Shown here piece after piece: positions 8,175 to 16,272 of a stretch of 64,000 bases of DNA. The notes under the pieces are model-generated. The model was not told the DNA's origin, did no database searches, and saw nothing but the letters and a program-made list of their open reading frames with translations. The stretch lies in the NCBI GenBank assembly GCA_964450385.1, contig CAYVEC010000004.1, positions 1-64,000 on the forward strand, in the 5' to 3' direction. This DNA is from JAKLFA01 sp964450385. GTDB taxonomy: Bacteria; Omnitrophota; Gorgyraeia; Zapsychrales; JANLHA01. The translations under genes were made by a program, and so were the position numbers. The first letter of the stretch is position 1; each line of letters starts with the position of its first letter.

Positions 8175-10016
8175 ATGAGATCTTTGACGTGGAAAAAAAC
8201 TCTCGCCGGGGTGATGAGCGCATGGTGCTGTTTGACCTGGATGTCGCCCGTTGGGTTTGCGCAGACGGTGACGAAGGACGTCGTCGATACGCGGACCGAG
8301 GATGAGCTGTTCCTGTACCGCGGAGACCTCGCGAGCCTCAAGGTCTATTCGCTGACCCGCGTCGCGGTGAGCACGCCGGGGGTCGTGGATATTGTCTCGA
8401 CGGACATCAACGAGATCCTTCTCGCCGGCAAGCAGACCGGGGAGACGCAGTTCTTTATTTGGGATGAATACGGAAAGCGCACCGTGATGATCCGGGTCCT
8501 TGAGAAGGACCTCGAGCTTGTTCAGCGCCGGATCATGAAACTCCTTCGGTCATCCGAGATCGACGGGGTCGTACTGGAGCAGAACCCGCTTGAGGGCAAG
8601 ATCGTGGCCACGGGCCGGGTGAACCGGAGCCAGAAAGAACGGTTTGATGCGGTCGTGGAGCCGTTCAGTGAATATATTATCAACATGGTCGATGAACAGG
8701 GAGACCTTATTCAGATCGATGCCCAGATCACGGAGCTCAACAAGACGCTGAATGAGATCATGGGGGTTGATTGGGCCCAGACCTTTAGTGTGGCAGAGGC
8801 GGTCCCGTCATTTGACGGGTCGTTCTTTGATGTCTTTAAGATCGGGGACTTTTCGCGGACGACCCAGATCTCAGCGATCGTGAACTATCTTCTTGATACG
8901 TCGCAGGCCAGAAATCTCTCGCGGCCGAGCATTGTTGTGGTGGACGGCGAATCCGCGAGCGTGCTCGTCGGCGGGGAGCTCCCGATCATGACCACGAACG
9001 CGAACGACGGGAACCTGACCGAGAATATTGAATATAAAGAGTACGGCGTGGACCTTGAGATCACGCCCACCCTTCAGGACGACGGCAAGATCGAGATCAC
9101 GATGAACGTGACCGTTCGGGATATCGACTCAACGAATTCGACCGATGAGGCCTCGGCCTTTTCGACAACGACCGCGCAGACCAAGGTCCTGCTCGATGAC
9201 CGGCAGACGATCATTCTGGCCGGCCTGATCAAAAAGGCAGAGGTCGTGGCTGAAAGCAAGATCCCGTTCTTGAGCAGTATCCCGATCATCGGGCTTCTTT
9301 TCCGCAACAAGAATTTTAATCAGACCGTGGACAAGGAGATCGTGATCTCGCTTACTCCGACGATCTTAAAACAGAAGACCAAGGAGAAATATTTGAGCCG
9401 CGGCGCGGCCTCGTTGCCTGGGACGGCGGGTGTCGTTCAGTCCTCGGCAAATAAAGACGGCGGGAATAACAGCAAGGCCGGGCTGGCGTTGAAAGAGGAC
9501 ACGGGTCTGCAGCCGTTGGATGAAGGGTTTGACGCTGATTCAGCCGATGCGCTACTAGATGATTCGGCCAGTGCGGCTGAACCTGACATGGCGTCTGGAC
9601 GCGACACGGCAGATGCGAGTGAAGCGAGTGAAGCGAGCGGGGCGAGCGCGGGGGAGACGTTTGAGCGCTATATGGGGATGGAGGCGCCTGATGAAGGTGC
9701 CGGTGCCGTTGATGATGAGGCCTCGATCATTTCGGCTTACGCCCAGACCGTCCAGAATAGAATTGCGGCCAAGATCGCGTTTCCCTATGAGGCCGTGGAG
9801 CAGGGATGGGAGGGGACGGTTGTCTTGACGTTGACGATTTTGAGCGATGGAACACTGAACCGCGTTGACCTTCAGGAGAGCTCAGGCCACGCGGTCTTTG
9901 ATCGGGACGCCTTGAATACCGCGGAGATCCTGTCTCCGTTTGATCCGTTTCCCTTCGCCCTGGATCGGGATGAAATCGAGATCACGGTTCCTGTGGTTTA
10001 TCGTCAGAGCATCTAA
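8175..10016 (+). CDS. cpaC: tad secretin CpaC/RcpA with C-terminal TonB-like domain
   Basis: This is the outer-membrane channel of the Tad pilus. A signal peptide (residues 1-29, cleavage near VGFA) precedes a pilus-secretin N-terminal domain (TRVAVSTPGVVDIVSTDINEILLAG). The secretin core (about residues 190-400) shows LSRPSIVVVDGESASVLVGGELPI and ends in SSIPIIGLLFRN with the terminal beta-signal region EIVISLTPTIL. An acidic Ser/Ala/Glu-rich linker (about 405-515) follows. The last 95 residues form a TonB C-terminal-like fold: VQNRIAAKIAFP, GTVVLTLTILSDGTL, SSGHAVFDRDALNT. A secretin carrying TonB_C at its own C-terminus is not the usual CpaC architecture. At 613 residues it is longer than typical CpaC by about that domain. 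GAGGAGAATTTT precedes the ATG. Confidence 0.88.
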   Translation: MRSLTWKKTLAGVMSAWCCLTWMSPVGFAQTVTKDVVDTRTEDELFLYRGDLASLKVYSLTRVAVSTPGVVDIVSTDINEILLAGKQTGETQFFIWDEYGKRTVMIRVLEKDLELVQRRIMKLLRSSEIDGVVLEQNPLEGKIVATGRVNRSQKERFDAVVEPFSEYIINMVDEQGDLIQIDAQITELNKTLNEIMGVDWAQTFSVAEAVPSFDGSFFDVFKIGDFSRTTQISAIVNYLLDTSQARNLSRPSIVVVDGESASVLVGGELPIMTTNANDGNLTENIEYKEYGVDLEITPTLQDDGKIEITMNVTVRDIDSTNSTDEASAFSTTTAQTKVLLDDRQTIILAGLIKKAEVVAESKIPFLSSIPIIGLLFRNKNFNQTVDKEIVISLTPTILKQKTKEKYLSRGAASLPGTAGVVQSSANKDGGNNSKAGLALKEDTGLQPLDEGFDADSADALLDDSASAAEPDMASGRDTADASEASEASGASAGETFERYMGMEAPDEGAGAVDDEASIISAYAQTVQNRIAAKIAFPYEAVEQGWEGTVVLTLTILSDGTLNRVDLQESSGHAVFDRDALNTAEILSPFDPFPFALDRDEIEITVPVVYRQSI

Positions 10017-10018
10017 CG

Positions 10019-10045
10019 AGCCGGTCTGGTCGACCGCGACCGGCT
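10019..10045 (+). other. intercistronic hairpin between secretin and CpaEF genes
   Basis: AGCCGGTC (10019-10026) pairs perfectly with GACCGGCT (10038-10045), and the loop itself contains the palindrome GGTCGACC. No T-run follows, so it is not an intrinsic terminator. An RNA stability or processing element within the operon is possible. Confidence 0.5.
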
Positions 10046-10067
10046 GGCCTGATCGAGCGGAGGATTT

Positions 10068-12224
10068 ATGGGCGCGCGGACAGTAACGATTTTCAGCAAT
10101 AAGGGAGGGGTCGGCAAGACCTTTCTCGCGACAAACCTCGCCGTGACCCTGGCTTTATTAGGCAAAAAGGTCCTTGTTGTGGATATGGATTTTCAGGCCG
10201 GCCATGACATGGCCCGGATGCTGAACCTCGCGCCGAAATACTCGCTCGTGAACGCCCTGGGCGGCGATGAGGCGGGCGCCTCGCCGGAGAGCCTCAAGAA
10301 ATATGTCGTCACGCACGCCTGCGGTCTTGATTTCATTCCCGCCGTGATCCACGCCCGCCAGGGAGGCCAGATCTCCTCGGAGAACATCAAGCCGTTCTTT
10401 AAAAAGGCCGCGGCCATTTACGAGTTCATTATTGTCGACGCAGGCAAGAGTTTCAGCGAGACGATGCTCACGGCGCTTGACCATTCGAATCTGATTCTCC
10501 TTGTCGCGACGCCCGATGTCCTTGCGGTCTATCAGATCAAATGGTGCATCGATCTTCTCCAGAGCCTTCACTTTCCGATGAAGATGGTGCGGGTCGTGAT
10601 CAACCGGTCCGAGAGCCGCGGGGGCGTTGCCTGGCAGGAGGTGCGCGGGGTCCTCAACTGCGAGGTCTTCGGCCGCATCCCGTCCGACGGAAAGATCGTC
10701 GGGATGGCCCTCAACCGCGGGATCCCCTGCGTCTTGGACAGCCCGAAGAGCAAGGTGGCCGAGGCCTTCAAACAGATGGCCATGGACATGCAGAATCCCG
10801 ATATCTTCATTGAGGCCGACGCCCATGAGGCGCGTGAGAAGTCCCAGTGGGCCGGGGCGCAGGATGATTTCTGGAAAAAATTTGGTATCACCCCGCAGCG
10901 CAAGGCCGTGGAACCTTTTAAAAAGGAAGAGGACGAGGTCATCGCCTTAAAGCGGAAGATCCATGAAAAGCTCGTCGGACGTCTCAATGTCCAAGACCTG
11001 ACCCCTGAGTCGCTCAGCGACCCGCAGCACGCCCTTAAACTCAAGGAAACGGCGCGCAAGATCGTGGGCGACCTTCTGATCGAGGAGAAGGGCGCCCTCA
11101 TCGCCTCGCACGAGGAGCGCGGCCGGATCGTGAAAGAGGTCGTTGACGAGGCCTTGGGCCTCGGGCCGCTCGAGGAGTTCCTGGCCGATCCCGACGTCTC
11201 GGACATCATGGTCAACCGGCGGGACGAGCTCTATGTTGAAAAGAGCGGGAAACTTGTTTTAACAAATAAGAAATTCATGTCCGATCAGCAGATCCGGTCG
11301 ATCATCGACCGGATCGTGGCGCCTCTCGGCCGGCGTATCGACGAATCGGTCCCGATGGTCGATGCGCGCCTCCCCGACGGGTCGCGTTTTAACGCGATCA
11401 TCCCGCCCCTTTCCCTGAATGGGCCGATGATCACGATCCGAAAATTTGGGGTCGAGCGCCTTTCGCTCGACGACCTCCTTGAAAAATATGAGAGTTTCTC
11501 CGTCGGGATGAAGGATTTCCTTGAGGCCTGTGTCGTTTCACGGCGGAACATCATCGTCTCCGGCGGGACCGGCGCGGGCAAGACGACCCTGTTGAATGTT
11601 ATTTCCGAATTTATTCCGGACAATGAACGGATCCTCACGATCGAAGACGCGGCGGAGCTGCGCCTGAAGAAGAGCCACTGGGGGCGGCTGGAGTCCCGGC
11701 CGAGCAACGTCGAAGGACGCGGCGCGGTCTCGATCCGCGACCTGTTCATTAATTCGCTCCGCATGCGGCCGGACCGGATCATCATCGGCGAGTGCCGCGG
11801 CCCTGAGGTCCTCGACATGCTCCAGGCGATGAACACCGGTCACGACGGGTCGCTTACGACCCTGCACGCGAATTCCACGCGTGACGTCATGGTCCGCATG
11901 AGCTCGATGATACTCCTCAGCGGGATTGAGCTCCCGGTCCGCGCGATCCATGAGATGATCGCCTCCGCGATCGACATCATTGTTCACGTGGCCCGTTTCT
12001 CCGACGGGTCGCGCAAGATCACGGGGATCACCGAGGTTGCCGGCCTCGAAAAGGATTTTCAGCTCGATCTCCGCGACGTCTTTGTCTTTGAACACAAGGG
12101 CCGGAGTGAAGACGGCCGGACCCTTGGGGACTTTGTCCCGACGGGGTATGTCCCGCAGTGTTACGAGGACATGAAGAACATGGGTCTCGTCCTCGACAAG
12201 GACATTTTTACCCGGAAACGATAA
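10068..12224 (+). CDS. cpaF: single-chain fusion of CpaE-like MinD ATPase and CpaF/TadA pilus ATPase
   Basis: The N-terminal third is a MinD/ParA-type ATPase: deviant Walker A KGGVGKT at residues 12-18, then VLVVDMDFQAG and FIIVDAGKSFSETM. It corresponds to CpaE/TadZ, which positions the pilus machine. After a linker (about residues 270-320) the protein becomes the CpaF/TadA secretion ATPase, with the family N-terminal segment (LGPLEEFLADPDVSDIMVNR), Walker A GGTGAGKTT at 499-507, an Asp-box region LTIEDAAEL, Walker B (RPDRIIIGECRG), and the His box GHDGSLTTLHANS. Both ATPases therefore sit in one 718-residue chain, while most tad loci encode them separately. All nucleotide-binding motifs look intact. 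GGAGG six bases upstream supports the start. Confidence 0.92.
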   Translation: MGARTVTIFSNKGGVGKTFLATNLAVTLALLGKKVLVVDMDFQAGHDMARMLNLAPKYSLVNALGGDEAGASPESLKKYVVTHACGLDFIPAVIHARQGGQISSENIKPFFKKAAAIYEFIIVDAGKSFSETMLTALDHSNLILLVATPDVLAVYQIKWCIDLLQSLHFPMKMVRVVINRSESRGGVAWQEVRGVLNCEVFGRIPSDGKIVGMALNRGIPCVLDSPKSKVAEAFKQMAMDMQNPDIFIEADAHEAREKSQWAGAQDDFWKKFGITPQRKAVEPFKKEEDEVIALKRKIHEKLVGRLNVQDLTPESLSDPQHALKLKETARKIVGDLLIEEKGALIASHEERGRIVKEVVDEALGLGPLEEFLADPDVSDIMVNRRDELYVEKSGKLVLTNKKFMSDQQIRSIIDRIVAPLGRRIDESVPMVDARLPDGSRFNAIIPPLSLNGPMITIRKFGVERLSLDDLLEKYESFSVGMKDFLEACVVSRRNIIVSGGTGAGKTTLLNVISEFIPDNERILTIEDAAELRLKKSHWGRLESRPSNVEGRGAVSIRDLFINSLRMRPDRIIIGECRGPEVLDMLQAMNTGHDGSLTTLHANSTRDVMVRMSSMILLSGIELPVRAIHEMIASAIDIIVHVARFSDGSRKITGITEVAGLEKDFQLDLRDVFVFEHKGRSEDGRTLGDFVPTGYVPQCYEDMKNMGLVLDKDIFTRKR

Positions 12225-12229
12225 ACGCC

Positions 12230-12574
12230 ATGATCCTTCGGAACATCACTCAGCAGACGGTCCTTGCTACCCGCGCTGCGCGCGCCGACACGCCCGCGAG
12301 CCGGCTCAAAGGCCTCCTCGGCCGGGGATCCATCGACCCGGATGAGGCCCTGGTCATCAGCGACTGCCGCAGCATTCACATGATGTTCATGCGCTTTGCG
12401 ATCGATGTGGTGTTTACGGATCGGAATGGCACCGTTGTGGGGTGTGTTGAGCGGATCCCGCCGTTTCGATTGAGCCCGTATTTTTGGCGGGCCTTTTTCG
12501 CGATCGAACTCCCTCCGGGGCGCATCGCCGAGAGCCGGACGCGCCGGGGCGACCGGATTGAGTGTTCAGCTTAG
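12230..12574 (+). CDS. DUF192 family protein
   Basis: DUF192 (COG1430) proteins are small single-domain proteins of unknown function, often found near secretion or pilus genes. The family pattern is clear: SRLKGLLGR, then SIHMMFMRFAIDVVFTDRNG, then VVGCVERIPPFRLSP, and finally ELPPGRIAES with RRGDRIE. I chose the ATG at 12230, five bases after the CpaEF stop. It gives 114 residues and aligns with the family start; the longer in-frame ATG at 12158 would lie inside the CpaEF gene. No signal peptide is visible. Its last codons overlap the stop of the convergent zinc-ribbon gene. Confidence 0.82.
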   Translation: MILRNITQQTVLATRAARADTPASRLKGLLGRGSIDPDEALVISDCRSIHMMFMRFAIDVVFTDRNGTVVGCVERIPPFRLSPYFWRAFFAIELPPGRIAESRTRRGDRIECSA

Positions 12575-12804
12575 GCATCCCAGTCAATATCATTGATCGT
12601 CTGATCGACTTCATCGAGCCATTTACGGCAGTGGCGGCAGTATCGGGCCTCGCGCACGATGGTCTTGCCGCAGAAGAGGCAGGGCTTGGAGTTCACGTTG
12701 GGTAAGGGGCTGTCGATGATCTCATCGAGAAAAAACTGCTCGCAGTGGGGGCAGCGATTGACGCGCTGGGGCAGGACCTCATGGCAATAGGGGCATTTCA
12801 GCAT
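12571..12804 (-). CDS. double zinc-ribbon small protein
   Basis: The 77-residue protein has two four-cysteine zinc-ribbon modules: CPYC paired with CPHC at the N-terminus, and CLFC paired with CRHC in the second half. An acidic tail (DEVDQTINDIDWDA) follows. The ATG at 12804 is chosen because AAAGGAGC lies just upstream on this strand; in-frame extension to 13074 would run into the divergent gene and code for AT-rich low-complexity sequence. A TATACT -10 hexamer lies at 12830-12835 (minus strand). Function is unknown; zinc ribbons of this kind mediate nucleic-acid or protein contacts. Its stop overlaps the DUF192 stop by four bases, a tight tail-to-tail arrangement. Confidence 0.75.
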   Translation of the reverse strand: MLKCPYCHEVLPQRVNRCPHCEQFFLDEIIDSPLPNVNSKPCLFCGKTIVREARYCRHCRKWLDEVDQTINDIDWDA

Positions 12805-12904
12805 CGCCGCTCCTTTCATTTCTACGATAAGTATAACATTAAGAACAAGTAACGAAAAATAAAGATATTTTTTTTCATGAACACAGAAAAAAGGACTGGC
12901 ATCA

Positions 12905-12972
12905 TTTTGGACATTAAAACTATTGTTTAGCAGCAGGCTATGATATACTAACCAGAGAATAAATGTCCAAAA
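12905..12972. repeat. inverted pair of the 11-mer AATGTCCAAAA around the HTH-gene promoter
   Basis: TTTTGGACATT (12905-12915) and AATGTCCAAAA (12962-12972) are exact inverted copies bracketing the promoter of the HTH/transposase-like gene. Identical 11-mers recur at 25618-25628, 25647-25657 and 26102-26112. Placement on both sides of a promoter suggests an operator pair or protein-binding sites. The binding protein is unknown; the adjacent HTH protein is the obvious candidate. Confidence 0.6.
12923..12949 (+). promoter_or_regulatory. putative promoter of the HTH/transposase-like gene
   Basis: TTGTTT (12923-12928) precedes the -10 TATACT (12944-12949) with a 15-base spacer, and TG one base before the -10 gives it extended-10 character (TGATATACT). 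The string ATGATATACT recurs upstream of the giant gene at 25850-25859, so these two transcription units may share a promoter type. Confidence 0.55.
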
Positions 12973-12982
12973 AGGAAATGTC

Positions 12983-14707
12983 ATGGGTGTTGCCCATAAG
13001 ATCACGGATGGTGTTGTTGAATTTGTTCTGCTTGAAAAGGCCGCGAATCCCTCGATCAGCTGCCGGGCCCTCACGGCCCGTGTTGCTGAAGAATTTCAGA
13101 TCCATTTATCGAAATCCTCTGTGAACGCGATTTTAAAAAAGGCCCAATTGAGCTCGCCGGTAGGCCGCCGCGCCGAAGAGCCTGCCCCGAAAAAAGAGCG
13201 GGTTTTTCGGATCCCTGAGGCGAAAAAACGCCAGATGATCGAGGGGCTGGTGAAGGTTGCGGGAGGTGCGTTGCCCGACGGGTCCGATGGTCTGTCCCCG
13301 GGGGGGACCTCAGCGGGCTCGGCCATTTCTGCGAGTTCCGCGAGTCCCGCGCGCCCGGCGCCGGACCCTGTGATCGACGGGGCAGGGATGATCTTTTTAC
13401 GCGCGGCTGAATGCGATCTCGCACGCGGGCCGCTCCTTTCGGAATGTCTTCAGGGGGAGGCCGGCCGTGAGGAGGCCCATATTCGGGCGCTCAGCCTGCT
13501 TCAGGGATTTAATATTACCTCCCGAGAGGACCTTCTCGCATATCACGGCACGGGATTGTGGCTCATGGCAGGCGGCGGAGGGGATCCGCGCGCGCTTGAC
13601 GGATGGATGAGTCAGTATAGCGATTGGCGCAAGGCCTTCCTGTCATTTTTGGTCAAGGCCCGGGCCATGATGACCAAGGTGGCGTCGTTTGAACTCGTTC
13701 GGGAAGATGGAACCTCGTTTTTTATTGATGCCCAAAAGGCTGCTTTATGGTCAAAAAATGTCCAATCTGATTTTTCAGCGTCATTAGCACAGGCTGCAGG
13801 GGTTTTGGCGAGCGAGATATTAAAGAATGTCCAATCTGTTGTCCTCTGTTCCTTATCACCCAAAAACAAAGAGGCGCAGACGGTCGAGCATCCGGCATTT
13901 GAAGGTTTTGTTGAGACCTTTGAGGCTCGTCATGGCAAGCGGCTTGTAAAAGTGTCTTTTTTTGATGAAAAAGGAAAAAAAATAGCGAATTTTGATGCTG
14001 ATCCAGGGGCACGACGATCTTTTATTGTTGGTCTTTGGCCATGGCAAAGAGAATTTAAGGACGTTTTGGATAAGGCGAAGCCTGTGGCCAAGGGAAAAAT
14101 ACAGAAAAATGATCCGGCGCCTCTCGGAGAGATTGTTTTTAAAGAGGTCCGCGCGCCAGGGGTTTTTGACATCGCGCGCCCCCAGGCCGAGCGGCTTCGA
14201 TGTGTTTTTCTATATGAAGCGTTTGCCGTGGTGCCGTTCCTCGGCCTGATTTCGAACGACGACCGCCCGGCCCAGGCGATCGTTGAAACGTATCTTGAGC
14301 GTTGGCCGTATCTTACGAAGGGTGCCGTGTATCAGCGGCTTGAGGCCGGCGCCGCTCCGGATCAGGGGCGTGGCCAGCGGCTGCGGCCGGATCTTATGGG
14401 GTTCTTAAAGACGTCGACCGATCCGGCCTTTGCCCTGATCCAGGCCGCTGGGCATCTGCTGAACGATCACGCGAAGACGCGGTTTTTTCCTGAGACCTAT
14501 CGGGCCGCGGATTTTTATACCATGCACCACCGGTTCTTTTCGCTTCCGGGCCGGATCACCGAAACCCGCGATCGGTATGAGGCCTGGCTCTACCTCTCGG
14601 GAGAGAATAGGGCGTATTATCAGGACCTTATTTTTGCGGTTCAGGCCGTCAATGAGGCCCGGGTCATGACCTCCCACGGGAAAATTATTTATATTAATAT
14701 TAAATAA
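12983..14707 (+). CDS. HTH-containing, transposase-derived-looking protein of unknown function
   Basis: I do not recognise a named family with confidence. Residues about 10-55 form a helix-turn-helix like those of transposases (NPSISCRALTARVAEEF then LSKSSVNAILKKA). A Ser/Ala/Pro linker follows (about 90-130). The C-terminal half resembles the end of IS4/IS1634-type DDE transposases: FLGLISNDDRPAQAIVETY followed by LERWPYL. In that family the RW motif is normally followed by a catalytic Glu (RWxIE), which is not present here. No flanking terminal inverted repeats of an insertion sequence were seen. The gene separates the CpaEF end from the pilin cluster and is AT-richer than its neighbours (13.7-14.1 kb). 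It contains two copies of AATGTCCAATCTG. It could be a domesticated DNA-binding protein. AAGGA precedes the start. Confidence 0.55.
   Translation: MGVAHKITDGVVEFVLLEKAANPSISCRALTARVAEEFQIHLSKSSVNAILKKAQLSSPVGRRAEEPAPKKERVFRIPEAKKRQMIEGLVKVAGGALPDGSDGLSPGGTSAGSAISASSASPARPAPDPVIDGAGMIFLRAAECDLARGPLLSECLQGEAGREEAHIRALSLLQGFNITSREDLLAYHGTGLWLMAGGGGDPRALDGWMSQYSDWRKAFLSFLVKARAMMTKVASFELVREDGTSFFIDAQKAALWSKNVQSDFSASLAQAAGVLASEILKNVQSVVLCSLSPKNKEAQTVEHPAFEGFVETFEARHGKRLVKVSFFDEKGKKIANFDADPGARRSFIVGLWPWQREFKDVLDKAKPVAKGKIQKNDPAPLGEIVFKEVRAPGVFDIARPQAERLRCVFLYEAFAVVPFLGLISNDDRPAQAIVETYLERWPYLTKGAVYQRLEAGAAPDQGRGQRLRPDLMGFLKTSTDPAFALIQAAGHLLNDHAKTRFFPETYRAADFYTMHHRFFSLPGRITETRDRYEAWLYLSGENRAYYQDLIFAVQAVNEARVMTSHGKIIYINIK
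13757..13838 (+). repeat. two direct copies of AATGTCCAATCTG inside the HTH gene
   Basis: The 13-mer occurs at 13757-13769 and 13826-13838, 69 bases apart and in the same codon phase, so both encode Asn-Val-Gln-Ser. The first nine bases equal the core of the repeats flanking this gene's promoter and preceding the giant gene. Confidence 0.6.
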
Positions 14708-14719
14708 GTAGAAGCCGGG

Positions 14720-14749
14720 TTGACATCGCCTTTCCCAGCGTGTTATACT
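14720..14749 (+). promoter_or_regulatory. strong sigma-70 promoter for the pilin cluster
   Basis: A perfect TTGACA (14720-14725) is followed 18 bases later by TATACT (14744-14749). Alternatively TTATAC at 14743 gives a 17-base spacer. It gives the pilin genes their own promoter, separate from the secretin/ATPase part of the locus. Confidence 0.8.
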
Positions 14750-14756
14750 TTTACTG

Positions 14757-14927
14757 TTCGTATGGCAATGATTGATTTTTTCCCTGCGAGAGCAGGGATC
14801 GTTCCTGCCGGCACGTACGCTGGCTGGAGGCTGAGCGATCAGTCATACATGCCCGGGTATTCCCTCGGCCTTGCGCCGAGGCGGGCACAGGTTGTTCTGG
14901 GTCACGAAGGGACAGGCACGGTGGGGC
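14757..14927 (+). promoter_or_regulatory. structured 5' leader of the first pilin messenger
   Basis: About 170 bases separate the expected transcription start from the first pilin ATG. They contain a GAGA-capped hairpin CCCTGC-GAGA-GCAGGG (14782-14797) and a second hairpin CCTCGGC/GCCGAGG (about 14862-14880). No T-run follows either. I cannot match it to a known riboswitch class. It may stabilise the abundant pilin transcript. Confidence 0.4.
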
Positions 14928-15083
14928 ATGCACGGACAAGTGCACAAGACAAAGGGTCAAACCATTATTGAATACGCCATCGTCGTGTCCGTAGTCGCGG
15001 CAGCAATGATCGCGATGAGTACCTACGTGTACCGCGCCATCCAGGGCGCCCAGCAGATCATCCAGGAAGAATACAGTCAATAG
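14928..15083 (+). CDS. Flp-type major prepilin candidate
   Basis: At 51 residues this is the most canonical Flp prepilin here: a short basic leader (MHGQVHKTKG), processing site G|QTIIEY with Glu at +5 and the Flp-typical Tyr at +6, a hydrophobic helix (about residues 15-35), and a short polar tail ending IIQEEYSQ. The ATG at 14928 is preferred over an upstream in-frame ATG at 14871 because it gives the short leader typical of this class, and GGTGGGG lies just before it. It is the first gene after a strong promoter, consistent with the major pilus subunit. The leader would be removed by a TadV/CpaA peptidase, which is not encoded in the window. Confidence 0.88.
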   Translation: MHGQVHKTKGQTIIEYAIVVSVVAAAMIAMSTYVYRAIQGAQQIIQEEYSQ

Positions 15084-15116
15084 GGAAACCATTAAACGCG
15101 TGTAAGGAGGTTCTAC

Positions 15117-15329
15117 ATGTTGCACTCTCATTTGTTAAAACGCCGGGGCCAGAGCACCCTCGAGTACATCGTTCTGGTAACGGCCATTGTGGTTGTGTTG
15201 TTGATCTTTTTGAATCCGAGGGGCGGGAAATTCACCCAATATGTGAACAGCGCCTTGGATCAGGCCGGACAGGGCATTAACGATGCCGCGACACATATTA
15301 GGCGAATTAAGCCTAGAAATCAAATCTAG
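15117..15329 (+). CDS. Flp-like prepilin (second)
   Basis: This 70-residue protein has a basic leader MLHSHLLKRRG, cleavage site G|QSTLEY, and a strongly hydrophobic segment (YIVLVTAIVVVLLIFL). A polar tail of about 35 residues (NPRGGKFTQYVNSALD and beyond) exceeds that of the first pilin. AAGGAGG precedes the ATG at optimal distance. It lies 33 bases after the first pilin gene and is probably cotranscribed. It could be a minor or alternative subunit. Confidence 0.85.
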   Translation: MLHSHLLKRRGQSTLEYIVLVTAIVVVLLIFLNPRGGKFTQYVNSALDQAGQGINDAATHIRRIKPRNQI

Positions 15330-15424
15330 AGGAGCCTAAAGAAGAGCCTGCTGGTTAAAGCCTGTCTGCAGGCATGAGCAAAAGAAGGTCTAAACAGTTA
15401 AAAGGATTGGTAAGGAGGAATATC

Positions 15425-15793
15425 ATGTTAGGTAATATCTTAAAAAACAAAAAGGCCCAGCAGACCGCGGAGTATGCGCTGTTGATCTCCCTGGTCGTGG
15501 CCGCGGTTGTCGCGATGCAGACGTATGCTCAGCGCGCGCTCCAGGCACGTATTCGCTCGGCGTCGAACTACATGGCCACACAGATGAGCGACCATGGGTT
15601 TAATGATGATGGACAGCTTCAGTATCAGCCGTACTATCTTCAAAAAGAGTATAACGTGGAAACGAGTGATGACACGAAGGTCCTTTATAGCGCTCAAGCT
15701 GGTTTTGGAGAGAACCGAGCCACGGACACTCTTCGAAGGGCCGGCGGTTATTCGACGGAGACGTACAACATAACGGACTCAACAGATTGGTAG
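15425..15793 (+). CDS. class III prepilin-like protein with extended C-terminal domain (third)
   Basis: This is a 122-residue protein. The ATG at 15425 is chosen because GGAGG sits six bases upstream; the in-frame ATG at 15374 would add 17 residues and lacks such a site. The leader MLGNILKNKKA ends in Ala rather than Gly, followed by QQTAEYALL with Glu at +5. After the hydrophobic helix comes a polar Tyr/Asn/Thr-rich domain of about 80 residues (QLQYQPYYLQKEYNVE and others). The Ala at -1 recurs in several neighbours. Likely a minor pilin. Confidence 0.8.
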   Translation: MLGNILKNKKAQQTAEYALLISLVVAAVVAMQTYAQRALQARIRSASNYMATQMSDHGFNDDGQLQYQPYYLQKEYNVETSDDTKVLYSAQAGFGENRATDTLRRAGGYSTETYNITDSTDW

Positions 15794-15851
15794 TTCACGA
15801 ACAAGCATCTCCGCAGAGGAGACAGACACTGTAATGTAAGGGAGGTTTTCC

Positions 15852-16193
15852 ATGTTTAAAATGTTACGCAAACGCAAGGCGCAAAGCACCTTGGAGTACG
15901 CGATCCTGATCGTTATTGTGATCGGTGCCCTTATCACGATCCAGACGTATATCAAGCGCGGGATCCAGGGCCGGCTCCGCCAGGCCACGGATGATATCGG
16001 GGATCAGTGGGATACTGATATCAACATGACCCGACGTACCCGGTTCTCATCTAATGTTTCAGAACGGGCGATTGATGGGATTACGAGCAGTAGGCTTCTT
16101 AGTGATGAAAAGACTAATGTTACGGTCAACATGATCTGGGCCGGCCAGGGGAATTTTGCCGACAGCGGCTGGTGGCCCGGAGATGGAGAGTAA
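15852..16193 (+). CDS. class III prepilin-like protein (fourth)
   Basis: This 113-residue protein has leader MFKMLRKRKA, cleavage site A|QSTLEY, a hydrophobic helix (AILIVIVIGALITIQTY), then the motif IKRGIQGRLRQATDDIGDQ that recurs in variant form in the seventh and eighth pilins. The C-terminal polar domain ends in a Trp/Gly-rich tail. GGGAGGTTTTCC precedes the ATG. An intrinsic terminator lies about 80 bases after its stop. Confidence 0.82.
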   Translation: MFKMLRKRKAQSTLEYAILIVIVIGALITIQTYIKRGIQGRLRQATDDIGDQWDTDINMTRRTRFSSNVSERAIDGITSSRLLSDEKTNVTVNMIWAGQGNFADSGWWPGDGE

Positions 16194-16272
16194 AGACCGG
16201 TTGAAGCGGAAGAAAACGGCATATTGTTGAGCTTTGTTAAGCCCATTAATGTGTCGTCGTTCCAGTGTTGTG

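Noticed and set aside
12805..13074. N-terminal extension of the zinc-ribbon gene up to 13074
   Set aside because: It would overlap the divergent HTH gene, encode AT-rich hydrophobic sequence, and ignore the good ribosome site before 12804.
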